Source: GCA-2686265 sp036010965 (GTDB taxonomy: Bacteria; Planctomycetota; UBA1135; GCA-002686595). Taken from it: a stretch of 64,000 nucleotides of DNA. The notes below the pieces were generated by a model. That model saw only the letters and a program-made list of their open reading frames with translations, was not told where the DNA came from and searched no databases. The translations under genes were made by a program, and so were the position numbers. Below are positions 23,495 to 33,305 of this stretch, one piece after another (the stretch's first letter is position 1; the number at the start of each line of letters is the position of its first letter). The stretch lies in contig DASCMO010000114.1 of assembly GCA_036010965.1 (NCBI GenBank), positions 1 through 64,000 of the forward strand. Reading direction: 5' to 3'.

Positions 23495-23540
23495 AATGCT
23501 TGGTGCTGAAATGCTTGGTGCTGAAATGCTTGGCGCTGAG
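23481..23540. repeat. four tandem 15-bp units at the upp stop codon
   Basis: The unit is ATGCTTGGTGCTGAA in four copies; the last differs at two positions. The upp stop codon TGA (23492-23494) is part of the first unit. The array has the same unit length, copy number and gene-end position as the one after parA, but a different sequence. Confidence 0.9.
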
Positions 23541-23554
23541 AAGCCCGGCGACTC

Positions 23555-25417
23555 TCAGCGACCCACGATGCGGTAGAGCCTGAAGAAGTCGTAGGGCTCA
23601 CCGTTGCTCTGCACGACGTCGGGAGGGCTGCGATAGAGCAGGCGAAAGCCCTCCACGCCTTCCAGCTGCGCGCTGTCCTGGCTCAGGAAAGCGGTCGCGG
23701 CGCTGTCCGGGGAGAACTCGCGTGTTGTCACCAGAATCCCCGCGGCGTAGCGCGAGGCGTACAGGGTTCCGAGGGTGAAGCGATCGACGAGCAAGTGCTC
23801 GATCCCCTCGGCTGCGAGCCAGTTCGCCAGCTCGGCGGGCGAGTCGTGGAAGAAGGAGGTCAAGAAGCGTTCCGCCCGGCGTCGGCTGGCCTCCGTCTCG
23901 TACTTGGGCTGCAAGTAGATCGGTCGTCGCGTGTGGGCGAGGATCGCGGTCGAGTTCATGAAGTCGGCGGCGACCGGCGCCCCTTGTGGGACGAGTTCCT
24001 CGACGGCGGCGACCATGCGCGCGATCTCCTCCTGCCTGCCCGCTGGGCGGTACCAGGGGTTCTCCCGCCCGCCGACGAGCAGGACGAACAGGACGAGTTG
24101 CCCGGCGAGCAGGCTGGCCGCCCAGGGCCGGCCTCCGCGCCTCGCGAGGCCGGCGGCGAGGGTGGCAGAAAGCAGCAGGGCGGGCAGGATCTGGACCCTG
24201 CCCACGAACCAGGTCGCGGGCAGGGCAAGCCATGCGAAGAGGCCGACGGTCGCGTGCAGGGTGCTGGGGGTGAAGCTCGTTCCCTCCTCACGGCCCCGCA
24301 GGAGGGCCGCGGCGCCCGCCACTCCCGCCAGGGTCATTCCCAGCAGGGCTACCAGGCGCAGGAGCGGGAGGCCGTCGAAGGGGCCCTGCCAGAGGAGGCG
24401 CGCGTCGAAGGAGATCGTCGTGGGATCGGTGGGCAGCCGCCCGAGATGGACCAGTTTGGCCCACAGCACGTCGTGGACATGGGCGAACTCTCCGTTACTG
24501 CACAGGGCGCCGAGCAGGCCAACGAGCAGGGCGCCTGCGAAGGCGGCGGCCGCCGCCGTGCGCCGGGAGGTCGCCGGTCGCCAGCGGCGCAGAGCGGCGG
24601 CGCCGGCCAGTCCGAGCAGGAGCGCGCAGGTCGGGCCGAGGAGTACCGCGGCCTTGCGCGTCGCCGGGACCGCGACCAGCAGGGGCAGGGCCGTCGCGCT
24701 CCAGAGGGCTCCACGCAGGGCGAAGGGGTTGCGGCTCGTGGCCAGGAACACGAGGAAGAGCGCGGCCGCGCCGATCGCCGTGAAGAACCCCATGGCGTGC
24801 CAGGTGGCCAGGGCGGCGGCCAGTGCGAGGCCCGCGAGGGCGAACCGGGCGGGGTGGGGGGCGCGCACGGCGCGGGCCGCCGCCCACAGGGCGAACGCGA
24901 GCAGGGGGAAGCTGAGGTCCTCGCGCACCAGGAGGAACCCGACCGTGCGGTAGGCAGCGGGAGTCAGAGCCCAGAGCGCCGCGGCGAACAGACCCCATCC
25001 CCGGGAGCCGGAGAGCTCGCGGCCGAGGCCGTAGGCGCCGAGGGCCGCGAGCGATGCGCTGAGCGCCATCAGCCACAGGGCGCTGATGTGCAGGGGGGCG
25101 TCGCTCCCCAAGCGCTGCGCTAGCGCGTGGCCCCAGGCGACGAGGAACTCCTGGCCGACAGTGAAGGTCGCGGGGAGGTCCAGCAGGTCGGGATGCTCGA
25201 CCAGCGGGTCCGCCCGAAAGTCGTCGGGGGGCAGGCCGCCCGATTCCACGATGCGCTCGGTGATGTAGTACAGGAGCCCCGGATCGCTCTTCAGCATCCC
25301 CTCCGGCCGCTCTGCGTCGAAGTTGGGATCGGCTACGGCCATCCCCACGCGCAGCAGGGTGGAGAGCGCGACGATCGCCAGCAGCGCCGCCGCCGCCTTG
25401 CCGGAGGTCAGCTGCAT
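23555..25417 (-). CDS. GT-C fold membrane glycosyltransferase, STT3-like
   Basis: A 620-residue polytopic membrane protein. After the first helix (residues ~7-28) a long external loop has KSDPGLLYYITERIVESGG and PLVEHPDLLDLP; then come roughly ten more helices up to about residue 455, and a soluble C-terminal domain (EEIARMVAAVEELVPQGAPVAADF onward) of ~150 residues. The layout, with acidic residues in the first loop and the soluble C-terminal domain, matches STT3/PglB-type and related GT-C transferases that use lipid-linked sugars. The hallmark WWDYG is absent, so oligosaccharyltransferase activity is unproven. It converges with upp and is divergent from the MJ1255-like glycosyltransferase. 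Confidence 0.65.
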   Translation of the reverse strand: MQLTSGKAAAALLAIVALSTLLRVGMAVADPNFDAERPEGMLKSDPGLLYYITERIVESGGLPPDDFRADPLVEHPDLLDLPATFTVGQEFLVAWGHALAQRLGSDAPLHISALWLMALSASLAALGAYGLGRELSGSRGWGLFAAALWALTPAAYRTVGFLLVREDLSFPLLAFALWAAARAVRAPHPARFALAGLALAAALATWHAMGFFTAIGAAALFLVFLATSRNPFALRGALWSATALPLLVAVPATRKAAVLLGPTCALLLGLAGAAALRRWRPATSRRTAAAAAFAGALLVGLLGALCSNGEFAHVHDVLWAKLVHLGRLPTDPTTISFDARLLWQGPFDGLPLLRLVALLGMTLAGVAGAAALLRGREEGTSFTPSTLHATVGLFAWLALPATWFVGRVQILPALLLSATLAAGLARRGGRPWAASLLAGQLVLFVLLVGGRENPWYRPAGRQEEIARMVAAVEELVPQGAPVAADFMNSTAILAHTRRPIYLQPKYETEASRRRAERFLTSFFHDSPAELANWLAAEGIEHLLVDRFTLGTLYASRYAAGILVTTREFSPDSAATAFLSQDSAQLEGVEGFRLLYRSPPDVVQSNGEPYDFFRLYRIVGR

Positions 25418-25586
25418 GATCCGCGCCCCGAGCGCTCCGAGTTGCCTACGTCGGCGACCGTTCCCATCACGCCCGATTGCACACGGGCCGCGCGCCCGCC
25501 GCCAGCCTTCGTCCCCGGATCCGGCGGTCTGCGCGCTTTGGTGTGAAGGCCGGCAACGGAAGTGGGCCAGGGCGGACCAATGAGCC

Positions 25587-25592
25587 TATGCT
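25587..25592 (+). promoter_or_regulatory. -10-like hexamer TATGCT (leaderless candidate)
   Basis: TATGCT ends 8 nt before the ATG at 25601. No ribosome binding site precedes the ATG. Confidence 0.4.
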
Positions 25593-25600
25593 GCGTGGCG

Positions 25601-26674
25601 ATGGTGCGCATCGTCTATGGCGTCTCCGGCGAGGGCGCGGGGCACGCGTCGCGGGCTCACGCGGTGCTGACCCACCTCGAGCAGCGCGGCCACCGCGTGA
25701 AGGTCGTCAGCTACGACCAGGGCCACGACCTCCTGCGCGACGACTTCGACGTCTTCGAGACCGAGGGTCTGCACATCTCGACCGTCGAGAACAAGGTCTC
25801 GGTCGTCAGGACCTTCACGGACAACCTGTGCCGTCTCACGGGCGGCGTCGCGCGCCTGCGCGACCTGCGGCAGATCTGTTTTCGTGAGTTCGATCCCGAG
25901 TGCGTGATCACCGACTTCGAGCCGATGACCGCGCACCTCGCGAACCACCACCACTTGCCGCTGCTCACGATCGACAACCAGCATCGGATGCGCTACATGG
26001 ACTACCCCAGGGCGCCGCACCTCGCGGCCGACGCCCTGGTGACGGAGGCGATCATCCGCGCGATGGTACCCCGCCCGGACTACTCCCTGGTGACGACCTT
26101 CTACCGGGGGGAAGTGGAGAACGATCGGACGATGCTCGTCCCGCCGGTACTGCGCCGCGAGGTGACCGACATCCAGCCCGAGCGCGGTGAGCACGTACTC
26201 GTGTACTTCACTCACAGCTTCGAGCGATTCCACAAGCACATGCTCGCCTGCGAACGCGAGCGCTTCATCGTCTATGGCGCCGGGCGTGAGGGCGAAGAGG
26301 GCAACCTGTGCTTCAAGGCGCCCAGTCGCACGGGGTTCCTGGAGGACTTCGCGAGCGCGCGGGCGGTCGTGGCGACGGCGGGCTTCTCTCTCATCACCGA
26401 AGCGTTGCACCTGGGAAAACCCTACCTGGCCTTGCCCATGCGAGGGCAGTTCGAGCAGGAGCTGAACGCCTTGATGCTGGAGTCCATGGGATGCGGCGCC
26501 AACGGCCGCAAAGTCCGCCGCGAGTCCGTGGGAGATTTCCTCTACCGCCTGCCCGACTACGAGCGGGCCCTGGCGGATTACCCGCGCGGCGATGGAAACC
26601 GCGAGCTGTTCGAGCGCCTCGACGAGCTGCTGGCGGACGACTGCCGGGAGGCGCGGGCGCTGCACCGCACCTGA
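25601..26674 (+). CDS. MJ1255/VC2487-type glycosyltransferase
   Basis: A 357-residue GT-B-like transferase related to MurG. The N-terminal glycine loop is VYGVSGEGAGHASRA. The sequence then shows ITDFEPMTAHLANHHHLPLLTIDNQH, typical of the MJ1255 family, and the nucleotide-sugar-binding half with VYGAGREGEEGNLCFK and ATAGFSLITEALHLGKPYLALPM-type blocks. Such enzymes probably add a sugar to a lipid or cell-wall polymer. I start at the ATG at 25601; an earlier in-frame GTG-free extension (MGQGGPMSLCC) has no family match. The TATGCT hexamer ahead supports this start. Confidence 0.8.
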   Translation: MVRIVYGVSGEGAGHASRAHAVLTHLEQRGHRVKVVSYDQGHDLLRDDFDVFETEGLHISTVENKVSVVRTFTDNLCRLTGGVARLRDLRQICFREFDPECVITDFEPMTAHLANHHHLPLLTIDNQHRMRYMDYPRAPHLAADALVTEAIIRAMVPRPDYSLVTTFYRGEVENDRTMLVPPVLRREVTDIQPERGEHVLVYFTHSFERFHKHMLACERERFIVYGAGREGEEGNLCFKAPSRTGFLEDFASARAVVATAGFSLITEALHLGKPYLALPMRGQFEQELNALMLESMGCGANGRKVRRESVGDFLYRLPDYERALADYPRGDGNRELFERLDELLADDCREARALHRT

Positions 26675-26796
26675 CGGGCGCCCTGCGGAGGGGCGCGGCG
26701 CGGAATCGAGTCGCGCGGAGCCGCGTGGGGTGCTCGCGCGCGCCACTCCTCGCCGCCGCCGCCCGCCCTCCGCTCGACCGCAGGCTGGGAGCGGAG

Positions 26797-26802
26797 TACG
26801 CT
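26797..26802 (+). promoter_or_regulatory. -10-like hexamer TACGCT (leaderless candidate)
   Basis: TACGCT ends 6 nt before the ATG at 26809 of the 5'-nucleotidase gene, and no ribosome binding site lies between. Confidence 0.4.
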
Positions 26803-26808
26803 CTTCCC

Positions 26809-28374
26809 ATGCTGGTCTCCTTGCCCAGGCTCCGGTCCCTGGCGCGCCTCCCTCTCGTCGCGGCTGCCCTGGCCTGCGCAGTGGCGGGGCCCGCATTCGG
26901 CGCTCCGGACGACCCCCTGCACATCATCGTCCTGCACACCAACGATGTGCACGGCCAGGTGCAGCCACGGCCGGCCCTGTGGCTCTCCCAGGAGGCGCCG
27001 CCGCCCGTCGGCGGTCTGCGGCGATTGGCAAGCACCGTCCGCAGGGTGCGCGCGGAGGGCGAGCGGACCGGCGCTGGGGTACTGGTCGTGGACGCGGGCG
27101 ACTGGTTTCAGGGCACTCCCGAGGGCCTCGTCGACCACGGTCGCGCTTTTGTGCGCGCCATGCTGGCCGTGGGCTACGACGCTCTGTGCGTGGGCAACCA
27201 CGAGTTCGACCACGGTCTGCCGCACCTGCTCGGTCTGCTGGCCGACTTTCGAGTCCCGGCGCTCTGCGCCAATCTCTTCGAGCCCGACGGGGAGCGTGTC
27301 GAGTGGGTCGCGCCCTGGAAGGTCGTCGAAGTGGTGGGCATACGCGTGGGCCTGGTTGGTCTCCTGACGCCCGGAACGCCGCACATCACCCACGCGGACG
27401 CAGGGCGCTTGCGCTTCGCGGATCCCGTCGCGGAGCTCCGTCGTGCGCGGGTCGAATTGGCCGACGATGTGGATTGGATTCTGCCGCTGACGCACCTGGG
27501 TCTCGACGGGGACATCGAACTCGCTCTGGCGTTTCCTGACCTGCCGCTGATCGTCGGCGGGCACTCGCACACCTTTCTGCGCAACGGACGGCGTGAGGGG
27601 AAGACCCTGATCGTGCAGGTCGGTTCCAAGGCCAGCGCTGTGGGTAGGGTCGATTTGTGGTTCGACGCCGACAGCAAGCGGCTCCTCAAGCTCGAGTACG
27701 AGGTGATCACTCTGCTCGACGAGCCGCGAGAGGAGTTCCGCAACGCCCAGGTGGACGAGATGTGTGAACACCTCGTTTCCTTCAGCGAGGAGCGCATGGC
27801 GGTGGTAGTGGGTGAGCTGAGCGTGCCGCTGCGTCGCACGCGTGATCGCTTCCGTTCGTCCGCGGCGGGGAATCTGATCACCGACGCCATGCGAGCGGCC
27901 GTGCCGGCGGACGTCGCGATCCAGAACCGCGGCGGCATCCGCTGCGACTGGGAGGCCGGGCCCGTCACGCGCCGGGACCTGTTCGAACTGCTGCCATTCG
28001 GCAATCATCTCGTACGCCTCGAGGTACCTGGCGAGCTGATCCTCGAGTGCGTGCGTGCCGCGGTGGAGGGCACCGCCCACAGCGGTCTGGAGTTCAGCGG
28101 GATGGTCGTCGAGGTGCGCGTGGACGATGCGGGTGATGGCCACCTGGAAGGCATCCGGATCGGCGGCGAGCTCCTGGAGCCCGAGCGCGTCTACGCTCTC
28201 GTGACCAACAGCTTCCTCGCCGATGGAGGAGACAACTACCTGAATCTGAAGGCCGCCGGCGTGCGAGCGGACGACCCGCGCATGCTGCGCGAGATGCTGG
28301 AGGAGTACCTGCGCGCCCACGAGAAGCTCACGCCGCCCGACGATCAGCGCTACCGCCTGCTGGAGGGACGCTGA
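26809..28374 (+). CDS. exported 5'-nucleotidase / UshA-type metallophosphoesterase
   Basis: A 521-residue periplasmic enzyme with a signal peptide at 1-31. Residues ~36-290 are the calcineurin-like phosphoesterase domain: LHTNDVHG at 42-49, DAGDWFQG, CVGNHEFDHG, and GGHSHTF, which together supply the two-metal site. Residues ~330-500 are the 5'-nucleotidase C-terminal domain with NLITDAMRAAVPADVAIQNRGGIR and FGNHLVRLEVPG. It should hydrolyse extracellular nucleotides to nucleosides. The stop codon overlaps the next start by one base (TGATG). The 134 bases before it hold only the TACGCT hexamer. Confidence 0.9.
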   Translation: MLVSLPRLRSLARLPLVAAALACAVAGPAFGAPDDPLHIIVLHTNDVHGQVQPRPALWLSQEAPPPVGGLRRLASTVRRVRAEGERTGAGVLVVDAGDWFQGTPEGLVDHGRAFVRAMLAVGYDALCVGNHEFDHGLPHLLGLLADFRVPALCANLFEPDGERVEWVAPWKVVEVVGIRVGLVGLLTPGTPHITHADAGRLRFADPVAELRRARVELADDVDWILPLTHLGLDGDIELALAFPDLPLIVGGHSHTFLRNGRREGKTLIVQVGSKASAVGRVDLWFDADSKRLLKLEYEVITLLDEPREEFRNAQVDEMCEHLVSFSEERMAVVVGELSVPLRRTRDRFRSSAAGNLITDAMRAAVPADVAIQNRGGIRCDWEAGPVTRRDLFELLPFGNHLVRLEVPGELILECVRAAVEGTAHSGLEFSGMVVEVRVDDAGDGHLEGIRIGGELLEPERVYALVTNSFLADGGDNYLNLKAAGVRADDPRMLREMLEEYLRAHEKLTPPDDQRYRLLEGR

Positions 28375-29852
28375 TGAAGGCCGTGATCACGCTCCTGGCC
28401 CTGGTACCGATCTCCTTGGGAGCACGGGAGGACCTGGAAGCCCTGGAAAAGAGCCTTCGCTCGGACAACGTCCGCGAGCGGCAGGAGGCCGTGCGCGGAC
28501 TCGCCGAGGAAGGCAGCCCGAAGGCCTGGGAACTCGTGCTCGGGTCCCTGGCAGACGTCGAGCCGCGCGTGGCGGACGAGGCCCAGATCCGGTTGAGTGA
28601 GATGCAATCGGCGCGTGACCTCCAGCTGCTCTTTGGCAAGGGAGGTCTGAAGGCTCGCAAGGGCATCATCGCCGAGCGCGTGGCTGAAGCCCTCGGGCGC
28701 CTGGCTCTGCCAATCGAGGCGGCGGATATCGTGCGGCACCTCGCTCACCGTGACCCGCAAGTGCGCGCCGCCCTGCTCTGGAGCATCGAGCGCCTGGCCA
28801 TAGCAGGGCGGCTCGATCTCGAAGATGACTCGAAGCTGCGCAAGGCGGTCGCGAAGCTGTGCTCCAAGGACAAGGATCCGCACGTTCGTGCCTGCGCCCT
28901 GCAAGCTCTCCTGTGGATCGCGGTGCCGCGTGCGGGGGAGACCGCTGAGCAGTTGATGAAGGATGACGAGGCCTCCGTACGCTGCGCCGTGGCCTCGATG
29001 TGGGGCGTAGTCCGGGACGGAGGCCCGGGCGGAAACGTCCTGGGGCTGATGGCCGGGGACCCTGCGGTCGCGGTGCGCTTGCAGGTGGCGGAAGAGTACG
29101 CGCGCATGGCCTCCGCCTCGGGCGCGCGAGGCCTGGCATGGATGCTGGCCCGCGAGGAGCACCTGCGCGTCTCCTGGCGCATCGTGGAGCTGCTGCAGGA
29201 CCTCTCTGGCCTCCAGTACGGCCTGGACGATCGGCCGTGGCGGGACTGGACGCTAGGCCTCGAGGGCGACTGGAAACCCGCGGAGGAGGCGGCTGAGCGT
29301 ACCTACGAGAACATGACCAGCGCCTTCGCGGGCCTACCGGTGCTCTCCGGCAACATCGCCGTCCTGATCGACATGTCGGGATCGATGTGGGACGAGAGCG
29401 GAGACGGGCGCACGCGCAAGCAGGCGGTGGATGTGGAGGTGCGCCGACTGCTCGAGTCCCTCTCGCCGGAGACCTGGTTCAACGTGATCCCCTACAGCGG
29501 TGTTCCCGAACCCTGGGAGGATGAACTCGTGCGCGCCTCCCTGCGCAACGTCAAGAAGGCGATCGAGGCGTTCGAAGGCAACAAGCTGCGCGGCAAGGGG
29601 AACTTCTGGGATGCGTTCTGGAGGGCTCTCGAAGATCCGCGCGTGGACACGGTCATGGTCCTCACCGACGGCGCACCCACCGGAGGCGACCGCTGGAACC
29701 TCTCCCTGATGAAGACGCTCCTTCCCCAGCGGAATCGTTACCGCAAGGTCGTACTCGATGCGATCCTCTTCGATTCGAGCGGCTTCCTGGAGAGCCAGTG
29801 GAGGGAGATGTGCACCGCCACCGGCGGACGCTGCATCACCATCGACCTCTGA
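28374..29852 (+). CDS. exported HEAT-repeat and von Willebrand A domain protein
   Basis: A 492-residue protein with a signal peptide (MKAVITLLALVPISLGA). Residues ~20-270 are HEAT-like repeats (LRSDNVRERQEAVRGLAEEGS, LAHRDPQVRAALLWSIERLA, MKDDEASVRCAVASMWGVV). Residues ~325-492 are a VWA domain with the metal-ion adhesion motif D333-x-S335-G-S337 (IDMSGSMWDES) and VLTDGAPTGG. This fusion of protein-binding modules suggests a scaffold or matrix-binding role. The combination is common in planctomycetes. It is coupled to the 5'-nucleotidase by a one-base stop/start overlap. Confidence 0.8.
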   Translation: MKAVITLLALVPISLGAREDLEALEKSLRSDNVRERQEAVRGLAEEGSPKAWELVLGSLADVEPRVADEAQIRLSEMQSARDLQLLFGKGGLKARKGIIAERVAEALGRLALPIEAADIVRHLAHRDPQVRAALLWSIERLAIAGRLDLEDDSKLRKAVAKLCSKDKDPHVRACALQALLWIAVPRAGETAEQLMKDDEASVRCAVASMWGVVRDGGPGGNVLGLMAGDPAVAVRLQVAEEYARMASASGARGLAWMLAREEHLRVSWRIVELLQDLSGLQYGLDDRPWRDWTLGLEGDWKPAEEAAERTYENMTSAFAGLPVLSGNIAVLIDMSGSMWDESGDGRTRKQAVDVEVRRLLESLSPETWFNVIPYSGVPEPWEDELVRASLRNVKKAIEAFEGNKLRGKGNFWDAFWRALEDPRVDTVMVLTDGAPTGGDRWNLSLMKTLLPQRNRYRKVVLDAILFDSSGFLESQWREMCTATGGRCITIDL

Positions 29853-29933
29853 TTCCACGCGCAGGCCGCGCGATACACGAGAGCATGGAGACGACGCGAT
29901 GAAGCATTCCTCAATGAGCCGGGAGGGCTAGGC

Positions 29934-30968
29934 GTGCAGGCCGTCCAGATCGCGCGCCACGGGGGTCCCGACGTCCTCGAACTCGTCGACCTGCCGGTCC
30001 CCGAGCCCGGGCCCAAAGAGGTGCTCGTGCGGGTGATCGCGTCTTCGATCAACCACCTCGACCTGTGGGTGCGGCGCGGGATTCCCGGCGTGCGGTTTCC
30101 CTTGCCCCTGATCCCCGGCTGCGACGGAACGGGCGAGATTGTGGCTCTTGGAGATGGCGTCGCGAGCGTCGCGGTCGGCGAACCGGTCGTCCTGCTCCCG
30201 GGTTACTCCTCGGGTACATCGGAGTGCGATCTCCTCGGGGACGATCACTTCTCCGACGACTACTCCATTCGTGGAGAGCACTGCGACGGATTCGACTGCG
30301 AGTTCGTGACCCTCGAGGATCGCTTCGTCATGCCCTTGCCGGCCGGTGTTGACCCGGTGCATGCGGCCGCCGTGCCCCTGGTCTTCGTCACGGCCTGGGG
30401 CATGCTCGTCTCGCGCGCTGGGCTCCTCGCCGGCGAGCGCGTGCTGGTGCTCGCCGGAGCGAGTGGTGTCGGCTCGGCGGCGATCCAGATCGCTCGCGAC
30501 CTGGGGGCGCGCGTCATCGCCACCGCCGGCAGCGACGAGAAGCGTGCCCGAGCCCGCGACCTGGGTGCCGAGGAGGTGCTGGACCACCACGACCCCGACT
30601 GGCCGAAACAGGTCAAGGCCTGGAGCGCGGGCCGCGGGGTGGACGTGGTCGTCGAACATGTCGGCCCGGCGACCTGGGACGGGTCCATGCGCTGCCTGGC
30701 GAGGCGAGGGCGCCTGGTGACCTGCGGCGGGACGACCGGTCCGCAAGTCTCCCTTCAGTTGTCGCACCTGTTCATGAAGAACATCGCGGTGCTCGGTTCC
30801 ACGATGGGACCGCGTTCGAGCTTGCCGGTCATCTACGACAAGGTCGCCGCGGGCGTCTTCCGCCCGGTCGTCGATCGCATCCTGCCGCTCTCCGAGGTCG
30901 CCGCCGCCCATCGGGCCCTGGAGGCCGGCGAGGTCAACGGCAAGGTCGTCCTGACCCCCGATCCCTGA
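29934..30968 (+). CDS. medium-chain alcohol dehydrogenase / quinone oxidoreductase-like enzyme
   Basis: A 344-residue MDR-family enzyme. The GroES-like domain includes EVLVRVIASSINHLDLWVRRG and IPGCDGTGEIVALGDGV, and the NAD(P)-binding domain carries VLVLAGASGVGSAAIQIARDLGARVIATAGSDEK. The first zinc ligand Cys is replaced by Asn-His (SSINHLDLW), but a GEHCDGFDCEF loop is present; so zinc use is uncertain. The start is GTG 29934, 6 nt after GGGAGGG. The substrate is unknown. It precedes hbd by 61 bases and may act in the same acyl or alcohol pathway, which is inference. Confidence 0.8.
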   Translation: MQAVQIARHGGPDVLELVDLPVPEPGPKEVLVRVIASSINHLDLWVRRGIPGVRFPLPLIPGCDGTGEIVALGDGVASVAVGEPVVLLPGYSSGTSECDLLGDDHFSDDYSIRGEHCDGFDCEFVTLEDRFVMPLPAGVDPVHAAAVPLVFVTAWGMLVSRAGLLAGERVLVLAGASGVGSAAIQIARDLGARVIATAGSDEKRARARDLGAEEVLDHHDPDWPKQVKAWSAGRGVDVVVEHVGPATWDGSMRCLARRGRLVTCGGTTGPQVSLQLSHLFMKNIAVLGSTMGPRSSLPVIYDKVAAGVFRPVVDRILPLSEVAAAHRALEAGEVNGKVVLTPDP

Positions 30969-31015
30969 GCGCTCGCGACCGCGGGGGATTCCCATCGTCC
31001 TTCCCGTGGGCACGG

Positions 31016-31021
31016 TAGGAT
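31016..31021 (+). promoter_or_regulatory. -10-like hexamer TAGGAT before hbd (leaderless candidate)
   Basis: TAGGAT ends 8 nt before the ATG at 31030; no ribosome binding site lies between. Confidence 0.4.
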
Positions 31022-31029
31022 CTGCCGCC

Positions 31030-31908
<879 letters not shown>

Positions 31909-31996
31909 TGCCCTGAATCGAGCGCTGGCAGGGGCGTAGGATTTCCGACCTTGAGCGCCCCCGATCCGGGTGCGTGACCCGCCGACCGGAGGAGAC

Positions 31997-32656
31997 ATGT
32001 CCGATTTCGACGACCAGCCCGTGGCGCCGCCCAGGAAGCGGTCCTTTCCTCTCTGGCTCCTGTTCTGCGGTGGAGGCTGCCTGCTCGCCATCCTGGGCGC
32101 CGTGGTCGTGGCCGGGTTGCTCTTCAACCAGTTCAAGGGCTTCTCCGATCCCGAAGTGCAGTGGCCGCGACTGGAGGCGCACGTCGCCGTGGACGAGCGC
32201 CCCGAGGAACTCAGCCTGCTCTTCGGCGGCGGGATGATGGGCATCGAGATGTTCACCTTCGAGGACAGCCGGGGCTACGCGGTGATCTTCCAGTTTTTCG
32301 GCTTCGGGGAAGCCGACGAGGCGCGGGACCAGCTGTTCGACCCCGAGTTCACCGGCAGCGTCGCGGGCCTGGGCGGGCGCAAGGACCTGCAAGCGGGGAC
32401 GATCGACATTCAGGGTCGCGAGCTGGCCGTGATCCGCTTCTATCAGTTCGACAGCGGCGATGAAGGCGAAGCAGGGGAGGGCGACGCCAATCCGCCTGCC
32501 CGCTCCGGCGTCTCCGCTCTGGTCGACCTGACCGGACCGGGGGAGCCGGGCTTGCTCGTCGTGCAGATCGTGCGCGCCGGCCAGGTCAGCGACCCCATCC
32601 CCGACGAGTACCTCCGCGAGCTCCTGGCGCCCTTCCACGTGGGCAAGGATCGCTAG
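31997..32656 (+). CDS. membrane-anchored protein of unknown function
   Basis: A 219-residue protein with a cytoplasmic N terminus (MSDFDDQPVAPPRKR), one membrane helix at ~17-45 (FPLWLLFCGGGCLLAILGAV and on) and an external domain of ~170 residues. The ATG at 31997 has GGAGGA 5 nt upstream. The same N-terminal form (short acidic part, then a basic PPRKR, then a Gly/Cys-rich helix) is common in planctomycete proteins. I recognise no family. The next gene encodes a similar-sized anchored protein and starts 9 nt downstream, so they form a pair. Confidence 0.65.
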   Translation: MSDFDDQPVAPPRKRSFPLWLLFCGGGCLLAILGAVVVAGLLFNQFKGFSDPEVQWPRLEAHVAVDERPEELSLLFGGGMMGIEMFTFEDSRGYAVIFQFFGFGEADEARDQLFDPEFTGSVAGLGGRKDLQAGTIDIQGRELAVIRFYQFDSGDEGEAGEGDANPPARSGVSALVDLTGPGEPGLLVVQIVRAGQVSDPIPDEYLRELLAPFHVGKDR

Positions 32657-32665
32657 CTGAGCTTC

Positions 32666-33286
32666 ATGGACGGATCCGTTCCGCGCGAGACGACCTCGGG
32701 AGTGCTCGGGATCGGTCTGGGGCTGGCCCTGATCGTCGGGGCCTTCTTCGTGCTCGTGCGCATGGCGGAGAGAGACGCGGACGGTGAGGCGCTGCTGGCG
32801 GAGGCCTTCGTGGTCGGAGAGCTGCCCTTCGACTTCGAGATCCTCGAGGCCCGCACGCTCACGACCGGCGAGCGGGTCGTGGTGCTGGGACCTCCCGCAG
32901 AGGCCGGCTCCAGCGATCGCGGGGACGGAGAGCGCGCCCCTCCCGAACGCCTGTTTCTCGTGCGCCACTCCGAAGCCGCCATCGAGGGCGTCATCGAGCG
33001 CCAGTTCCGGCGGGTCTCCTACGGAGACTCGGTGAGGGAGCCGGGCAAGCAGGTGGACCTACCCCTGGCGGGCGGGCGCCTGCGCTGGGGCGCACTGGCA
33101 CCGAGCTTCGTCCACTCGCGCCGCAAGCACAGCGACAGCCACCGCGATTCGGTGCGCGTCAACCTCTACCGGCCCGAACGACCCTGGATCGCCTACGCGG
33201 TGTGGGCGCCGGATCAGGATGGATCAGAGGAGGGGGTGCAGGCGCTCCTCACCTCACTGCAGCCGCGCGAGGAGGCGCAGCAGTAG
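32666..33286 (+). CDS. membrane-anchored protein paired with the preceding one
   Basis: A 206-residue protein with a short N terminus, a membrane helix at ~12-32 (GVLGIGLGLALIVGAFFVLV) and a soluble outer domain. Its end (EEGVQALLTSLQPREEAQQ) recalls the last part of the preceding protein, so the two may be diverged relatives, though I cannot align them firmly. No family is recognised. It lies 9 nt after the previous gene and converges with glcF, with 19 bases between the stops. Confidence 0.6.
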   Translation: MDGSVPRETTSGVLGIGLGLALIVGAFFVLVRMAERDADGEALLAEAFVVGELPFDFEILEARTLTTGERVVVLGPPAEAGSSDRGDGERAPPERLFLVRHSEAAIEGVIERQFRRVSYGDSVREPGKQVDLPLAGGRLRWGALAPSFVHSRRKHSDSHRDSVRVNLYRPERPWIAYAVWAPDQDGSEEGVQALLTSLQPREEAQQ

Positions 33287-33305
33287 GCGAGGCGTCCGTG
33301 CGGCA

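Noticed and set aside
23492..23540. A further in-frame TGA selenocysteine read-through at the upp end
   Set aside because: Each repeat unit brings another TGA in frame and no redox motif or hairpin is present; it is a simple stop within a tandem repeat.
29886..29933. A ten-codon frame (MKHSSMSREG) before the oxidoreductase gene
   Set aside because: Too short, with no conserved features. Its purine-rich end is the ribosome binding site of the next gene.
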